This document shows, one piece after another, positions 4,951 through 8,779 of a stretch of DNA of 8,779 nucleotides; positions within the stretch are counted from its first letter, which is position 1, and every line of letters starts with the position of its first letter. Location: assembly GCA_003222835.1 (NCBI GenBank), contig QHXE01000109.1, positions 1-8,779 on the forward strand. Direction: 5' to 3'. The DNA comes from Acidobacteriota bacterium. Lineage in GTDB: Bacteria > Acidobacteriota > Blastocatellia > Pyrinomonadales > Pyrinomonadaceae. The notes below the pieces were generated by a model. That model saw only the letters and a list, made by a program, of their open reading frames with translations, was not told the origin of the DNA and ran no database searches. Both the position numbers and the translations under genes were made by a program.

Positions 4951-5783
4951 CTTGATCCCCTCTCTGGTGATAAATGCGAACAGCGGAGCTCACCAAACTG
5001 AGTTCCCACTTGGCATTCCCATGTCATCTTTTCCACCTGGGTATTTGGCGTGCGTAAGCGCATCGCTTGCATGAATGTTTCCCGAAGATTCCGTCCTGAC
5101 TGCAGGAAGATTCTGGGAAGGGTGTGGCGGCTCGGCCGGCGTCCGGGCCCGCCGGTAAGCGGCGCGCTCGCAAAGGTGAGTCGACGGGCTAGAATCCCGT
5201 TCTGTGCGCCGGGCCATGCTTGGGCATGGCGCCCGGCGGCGCTGGCGTCACGGTCAGCAGGAGAATGAAGCGCGTGTTCCCGGCCAGGCTGTTCGCCGTG
5301 ATCGTTATTGAGCACCATGCCAGGAGGCAGGGTTGGCGAAACGGCGTAGTGATCGACGATTCCTGTAATGCTGGGGCTTAGCGGTGCAAGTGCCACCCCC
5401 ACGGTCGCGCTCACCGGATTGACGTAGGAGAGGCCGCTCGGTGGCTCGGTCACGCTCAGCACCAGTGGAAACGTGACGCGAACTCCCGCGCCAGTGGCGC
5501 TCACCACATAAGTCGCCGCGCTGCTCGCCTTCGTCGGGGTGCCCGATATGACCCCGCTCAGCTCATCGATCGACAGGCCCGACGGCAAAGAGGGACTCAC
5601 TCTGTACTGGTCCACCGTCCCGGACACAGCGGGAGTCAGTACGATCGCCTCGCCGACCACGGCCGGAAAGGGGATCGACCCGTTGTAGGACAACTTCGGC
5701 GTCGCCAACGAAGCCTGCCCGCCGTCGCCGCACGCGACCATGAGCAAAACCAAGGCAGCCACAGATCCGAAAGGCCGCAACAT
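4947..5783 (-). CDS. Putative-Ig (He_PIG) lipoprotein, probably frameshifted in domain 2
   Basis: The N-terminus MLRPFGSVAALVLLMVACGD is a lipoprotein signal with a lipobox ending VAC (Cys18), so the mature protein should be lipid-anchored. Two He_PIG-type Ig-like repeats follow. The first (about 30-112) is complete: LSYNGS...VSPSLPSGLSID...GVISGTPT...TYVVSATG. The second begins normally (SYVNPVSATVGVAL...VSPTLPPGMVLN, about 119-159) and then loses all resemblance. From about 5305 the expected ending continues in the +1 frame (ITANSLAGNTRFILLLTV) to a TAG at 5189-5191. The ~118 residues encoded from there to 4947 are low-complexity, basic and unlike protein. So the family-like region is 5189-5783 and the annotated tail is probably spurious. 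The start is supported by AAGGGGATCGGC before the ATG. It lies 174 bp after the receptor gene. These repeats usually mediate cell-surface or extracellular contacts; a specific role is not known. Confidence 0.7.
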   Translation of the reverse strand: MLRPFGSVAALVLLMVACGDGGQASLATPKLSYNGSIPFPAVVGEAIVLTPAVSGTVDQYRVSPSLPSGLSIDELSGVISGTPTKASSAATYVVSATGAGVRVTFPLVLSVTEPPSGLSYVNPVSATVGVALAPLSPSITGIVDHYAVSPTLPPGMVLNNDHGEQPGREHALHSPADRDASAAGRHAQAWPGAQNGILARRLTFASAPLTGGPGRRPSRHTLPRIFLQSGRNLRETFMQAMRLRTPNTQVEKMTWECQVGTQFGELRCSHLSPERGSR

Positions 5784-5911
5784 GCCGATCCCCTTGTGGC
5801 GGTTTGCCGGTGGGGATCATTTGTTACTCAAAGCGCCTCGGCGTGCATGAACTCGGCGCGAAGGCCGGTTCCTGTTTTCCGGAAGTTTTCGGGAAAGGCG
5901 CCTGCAACTGC

Positions 5912-5931
5912 GGTCCGGTGTGCCCCGGACC
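5912..5931. repeat. Stem-loop between receptor and lipoprotein genes
   Basis: GGTCCGG/CCGGACC form a perfect 7-bp stem with a 6-nt loop. On the minus-strand transcript a second GGTCCG copy (plus-strand 5947-5952) could compete for the same partner, and CCCCT..AGGGG lies between them. No T tract follows on the minus strand, so a terminator role for the receptor gene is possible but unsupported. Confidence 0.35.
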
Positions 5932-5957
5932 CCTTTGTGAGGGGCTCGGACCTTGGT

Positions 5958-8672
5958 TCACAGCCCCCATCGCTTCACCACCTGCAGGCTAAGCTCCCGT
6001 CCAATGAGAGTGGCATTGGCCGGGTCGTAACCAAAAGTGGCCGAGTAGTCCAGGTCGAAGCTGAATTGGTTGACGAAGGGAGGGCGTTGGTCGAGAGCGT
6101 TGTTTATCCCGAGATTGAATTGCGTATTGGCGCGCCAACCCTGCCCGCCCTCGACACGGTAACCGACGTTGACATCGACGGTTGTCCAGGAATCGACTCG
6201 GCGTGCCGGCACGGAGCCCGGATCCCGGTAGCTCCCGGTGTGGTTCACGGTCGTTTGAACGGTCCAACCTTTTAGCGACCAGGACAGGTGCCCGACCAAG
6301 CGCAGCTGTAATGGGTTGCCGACGGTGTCCACGACGTCGAAGACCGGCGCCGTAGGCGTGATCTGGTGTTTCTGGTCAAATGTGTAGGTGCCGTTCACCC
6401 CCAGACTCCATTTGCCGTTTGCGGAATCGAAGGAGTAGTCCAGAGCCGCATCCACGCCTCGTGTTTTGACGCTGGTAAGATTGCGAAAGTGAACGTCGAG
6501 AATTGCGGCGACCGGTTGGTTGCAAACCCCGCCATAAACATGAACCGCTTTCTTGCAAATGGCGTCGATCTGCGCCTGCGTTGGGTTGCGCGTGATCAGG
6601 GAAGCGAACTCGGCCTCGTGCGTGAGGAAGTCGGTGGAATACCCCGGGTTCTGGACCTTGCCACGGTAATTGATGTCAAAGTACGAGAAGGACAGTGAGT
6701 AGTTCTGCGCATCCGGAGGCGCAAAATCCACGCCGACCGTCCAGGCCCGCGCGGTCTCCGGTTTCACGTCCGGGAGCGGCCCCGCCACAACCAGGACGCG
6801 TGAGTGCCCGGTCGCAGATTGAGGATCAATGACATCTTCAATGATGATATCACCCAACATGTCGGGATTGGTCCAGAAGAATGCCGGCGCCCGGAACGAT
6901 GTGCCCCAGGTGCCGCGGAGCTTGATCAAACGGAACGGCCGCCAGCTCAAGCCCACTTTAGGATTGAAAGTGGTGCCCACATCGCTATAGCGCTCGTAGC
7001 GACCGGCGAGCGACAAGTCCAGGCGATCAACCCTTGAGCCCGCTCGCGCAGCCAGGACCGGCGCCGCGAGCTCAAAAAATCCAGCAACAACGTGCCTGCC
7101 ACGGTTCTCCATGCCGTTTCCAATGTTGAGACCCACGGAATGCTCCTTGCGAAAGTCGCTTCCTACTGCCAGCCGGATGGCGCCGGCGGGCGCGTTGACG
7201 AGCGGCCCATCGGCGATCACGCTCGCCGACGCGGTGGTAAACAAATTCAACCCGTCAAAGGTGGCGATTTGACTGCGCAGGTTCGCGAGCGCTGCCGCGC
7301 TCGAGTGCGAGCCATCGCCAAAAAGATTGAGCGCCGTCGTCGCGTCGGAACTGTTGAGTCCGGGAACCAGGGCAGCAGGGTCGTTGAGATTGTTGGCCTC
7401 GACAAATTCGGTCGTCGACTTGGAATAGGAGCCTGACAGGTTGAGCTGCCACCCTCCGGACAGCACGCCTTTGACTGCCGGCGAGACCACAAACGTCGTC
7501 GTCGGTCCACTGTCGACGACAGGTCCGATGTCTGGCGTGAAATCGTAGGCCACGAGCACCGGTACGCCCAGGTGGTTGAACGCATTGGTCGCGGGCACCA
7601 AAACATCATTCGCAAGTTGCGGGAATGTGGATTTAAATGTGCGCGACGAATACTGACCGTCGACCGACAACTCCCATTGGTCCGCAATCTGATGGGACCC
7701 GCTCACAAAGGCGCTGCGCATCGTCTGTTGGGGCAGGATGTCGTTGTCAATGACAACGTTACTATGGTTGACGGCGCCCGGGATGAGCTGCGCCGCAGTG
7801 AGCTGCGTACCGTCTTGTCCGTGCGGAATGGCGGCGAGCGGCGCCAGCGTGCCGGGATCGAGAATGGTGCCGGGATTACCGCCGACACCGCGTAAATCAC
7901 CGCCGCCAAAACGCCTGAAGTCGCCATTGGCGGCACAGTAGGCGCGTGTGTTGCACGCCAGGGCAGCGCTGTCGTTGAACTGAAAGCCCAGCAGTACGTG
8001 CCCGCCTGGCCAGGTGTGGCCCCACAGTTGGGCCACCGTGCGTTCGTTGCCATCGCCACCCGCGGTACTCGCGCGCACGCGCGTCTCGAACCCGGCAAAG
8101 TTCTTGCGCAGAATGATGTTCACGACTCCGCCGATCGCATCTGACCCGTACAATGCCGCGGCGCCTTCAGGGAGTATCTCGATGCGCTCCACGGCCGAAA
8201 GCGGGATGGTCGATACGTCCGTGAATGAACCCTGCGAACCGCTCGCGCCCTGACGATGGCCATTCACCAGCGTCAATGTCGTGCCCAGACCCAGGCCACG
8301 CAATTGCACCTCCGCTCCGCGATTTAAATTGTCGACTTCGATTTTGTTTCCACCGCCGAAAGCAACAGCCTGGTTACCGCGATTAACATTTTGCGTCACG
8401 GTCGCCAACACGTCCTCGACTCTGCCGTAGCCACTGGCGTCGATCTGATCGCGGCCTATGACGATCAGTTTCGATCCTGCGGCTTCCACTCCGCGGATGT
8501 GACTTCCGGTCACAACGATCTCTTCAAGAGTGCTCGCGTCTTCGCTCTTAGGAATTGAACAGGGCGGGTCCGGACAGCGGTCGTCTGCGGCTGCGTTGAC
8601 GACCGTCACCGTGCCCAGGCCCAACATCAGCCCCAGCCCGGCAGCGCGGAGGCTAAATGTAGTACCGCTCAC
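5958..8672 (-). CDS. TonB-dependent outer-membrane receptor
   Basis: A 904-aa outer-membrane active-transport receptor that takes up a ligand across the outer membrane with energy from TonB-ExbB-ExbD. Seen: a signal peptide (residues 1 to about 29, ending NAAAD); a TonB box EEIVVTG (50-56) followed by GSHIRG; a plug domain (about 65-190) with RGLGLGTTLTLVNGHR (125-140) and VERIEILPEGAAALYGSDAI (161-180), then GGVVNIILRK; then a 22-strand-type barrel. The C-terminus has NNALDQRPPFVN, GYDPANA and LSLQVVKRW, followed by two extra residues, Gly-Leu. Cys pairs at 33/38, near 240-250 (ACNTRAYC) and in CKKAVHVYGGVC suggest extracellular-loop disulfides. No N-terminal signalling domain or carboxypeptidase-like domain is present. 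The start is a GTG at 8672, with an in-frame TAG just upstream and only a modest GGGGCAG site. The substrate cannot be read from sequence; the associated genes are exported or haem-binding. Confidence 0.95.
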   Translation of the reverse strand: MSGTTFSLRAAGLGLMLGLGTVTVVNAAADDRCPDPPCSIPKSEDASTLEEIVVTGSHIRGVEAAGSKLIVIGRDQIDASGYGRVEDVLATVTQNVNRGNQAVAFGGGNKIEVDNLNRGAEVQLRGLGLGTTLTLVNGHRQGASGSQGSFTDVSTIPLSAVERIEILPEGAAALYGSDAIGGVVNIILRKNFAGFETRVRASTAGGDGNERTVAQLWGHTWPGGHVLLGFQFNDSAALACNTRAYCAANGDFRRFGGGDLRGVGGNPGTILDPGTLAPLAAIPHGQDGTQLTAAQLIPGAVNHSNVVIDNDILPQQTMRSAFVSGSHQIADQWELSVDGQYSSRTFKSTFPQLANDVLVPATNAFNHLGVPVLVAYDFTPDIGPVVDSGPTTTFVVSPAVKGVLSGGWQLNLSGSYSKSTTEFVEANNLNDPAALVPGLNSSDATTALNLFGDGSHSSAAALANLRSQIATFDGLNLFTTASASVIADGPLVNAPAGAIRLAVGSDFRKEHSVGLNIGNGMENRGRHVVAGFFELAAPVLAARAGSRVDRLDLSLAGRYERYSDVGTTFNPKVGLSWRPFRLIKLRGTWGTSFRAPAFFWTNPDMLGDIIIEDVIDPQSATGHSRVLVVAGPLPDVKPETARAWTVGVDFAPPDAQNYSLSFSYFDINYRGKVQNPGYSTDFLTHEAEFASLITRNPTQAQIDAICKKAVHVYGGVCNQPVAAILDVHFRNLTSVKTRGVDAALDYSFDSANGKWSLGVNGTYTFDQKHQITPTAPVFDVVDTVGNPLQLRLVGHLSWSLKGWTVQTTVNHTGSYRDPGSVPARRVDSWTTVDVNVGYRVEGGQGWRANTQFNLGINNALDQRPPFVNQFSFDLDYSATFGYDPANATLIGRELSLQVVKRWGL

Positions 8673-8677
8673 TGACT

Positions 8678-8779
8678 ATGCTGCCCCTGTTCATGCGCAG
8701 CGGCCGGGTCTCCTCGCCTCGGTACATCCCCGTGTCGGCGCAGCGCTTCGAGCTGGCTGCGCTGCGCGTCGACATAGCG
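8678..8779 (+). CDS. Possible start of a divergent gene, cut by window end (alternative: minus-strand gene end)
   Basis: From the ATG at 8678 the plus strand is open to the window end: MLPLFMRSGRVSSPRYIPVS and 14 more residues. Third codon positions are almost all G or C (about 31 of 34), as in the real genes here, but no Shine-Dalgarno is visible and no family is recognised. On the minus strand a competing frame reads RYVDAQRSQLEALRR and ends in a TGA (8669-8671) that overlaps the receptor's GTG; its DAQRSQLEA resembles the end of TolC-type outer-membrane factors. The two cannot both be real, and the sequence ends before they can be separated. Confidence 0.25.
   Translation, partial: MLPLFMRSGRVSSPRYIPVSAQRFELAALRVDIA

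Noticed and set aside
4799..4996. N-terminal extension of the 183-aa secreted protein to an ATG at 4996.
   Set aside because: The extension is Arg/Ser-rich, would bury the clear signal peptide, and the good ribosome binding site lies directly before 4798.
5207..5240. Imperfect GC-rich hairpin (GCCGGGCCATGC / GCATGGCGCCCGGC) considered as the lipoprotein terminator.
   Set aside because: It lies inside the coding frame before the TAG at 5189, has a 2-nt bulge and no following T tract on the minus strand.
1..8779. CRISPR array, rRNA, prophage or toxin-antitoxin system.
   Set aside because: No regularly spaced repeats, rRNA-like conserved segments, phage structural genes or small paired toxin/antitoxin ORFs were seen.

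Overview
This is an 8.8 kb, GC-rich window, most likely chromosomal DNA of a Gram-negative bacterium. The main evidence is a full-length TonB-dependent outer-membrane receptor with a TonB-box/plug start (EEIVVTGSHIRG) and a GYDPANA...GR.LSL ending, together with Sec-exported periplasmic or lipid-anchored proteins. The receptor style resembles those of environmental Gammaproteobacteria such as Steroidobacter, Nevskiales or Xanthomonadales relatives, but this placement is from memory of family style and not from a search.

Left part (1-1205, plus strand): a platelet-activating-factor-acetylhydrolase-like alpha/beta hydrolase with a visible Ser/Asp/His triad. Its reading frame is open to the left edge. 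The first ~25 codons look like the tail of an Ig-like 'choice-of-anchor D' (ASPM/SPD-2/Hydin) repeat, so the gene is either a C-terminal fusion or an accidental in-frame junction.

Middle (1206-2636): about 1.4 kb without a convincing intact gene. It looks like decayed accessory DNA. It holds a ~30-codon fragment of an IS3-type transposase (minus strand), a 15-bp tandem repeat, 12-bp inverted and direct repeats, several small palindromes, a short match to a tRNA 3' end, a 53-codon GTG ORF behind a strong AGGAGG, and the last ~40 codons of a beta-barrel-like protein with its front end missing.

Right part (2637-8672, all minus strand): four collinear genes for exported proteins. In transcription order they are a 904-aa TonB-dependent receptor, an Ig-like (He_PIG) lipoprotein with an apparent frameshift/deletion in its second domain, a 183-aa secreted protein of unknown function, and a 506-aa di-haem cytochrome c peroxidase/MauG-like protein. 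A 37-codon ORF may precede the 183-aa gene. All except the receptor have an AGGGGA-type ribosome binding site. The spacing between the receptor and the lipoprotein (174 bp) and after the lipoprotein leaves room for separate promoters, while the last two genes are only 89 bp apart and share an unusual perfect hairpin.

Inferred cooperation: the receptor would import something across the outer membrane, and the di-haem enzyme would act in the periplasm, perhaps on the tryptophan-containing secreted protein next to it. The architecture (receptor, lipoprotein, partner protein, MauG-like enzyme) recalls methanobactin-type MbnT/MbnH/MbnP sets, but I see no sequence homology that proves such a role. 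The far right end (8673-8779) is coding-like in two opposing frames and cannot be resolved here.
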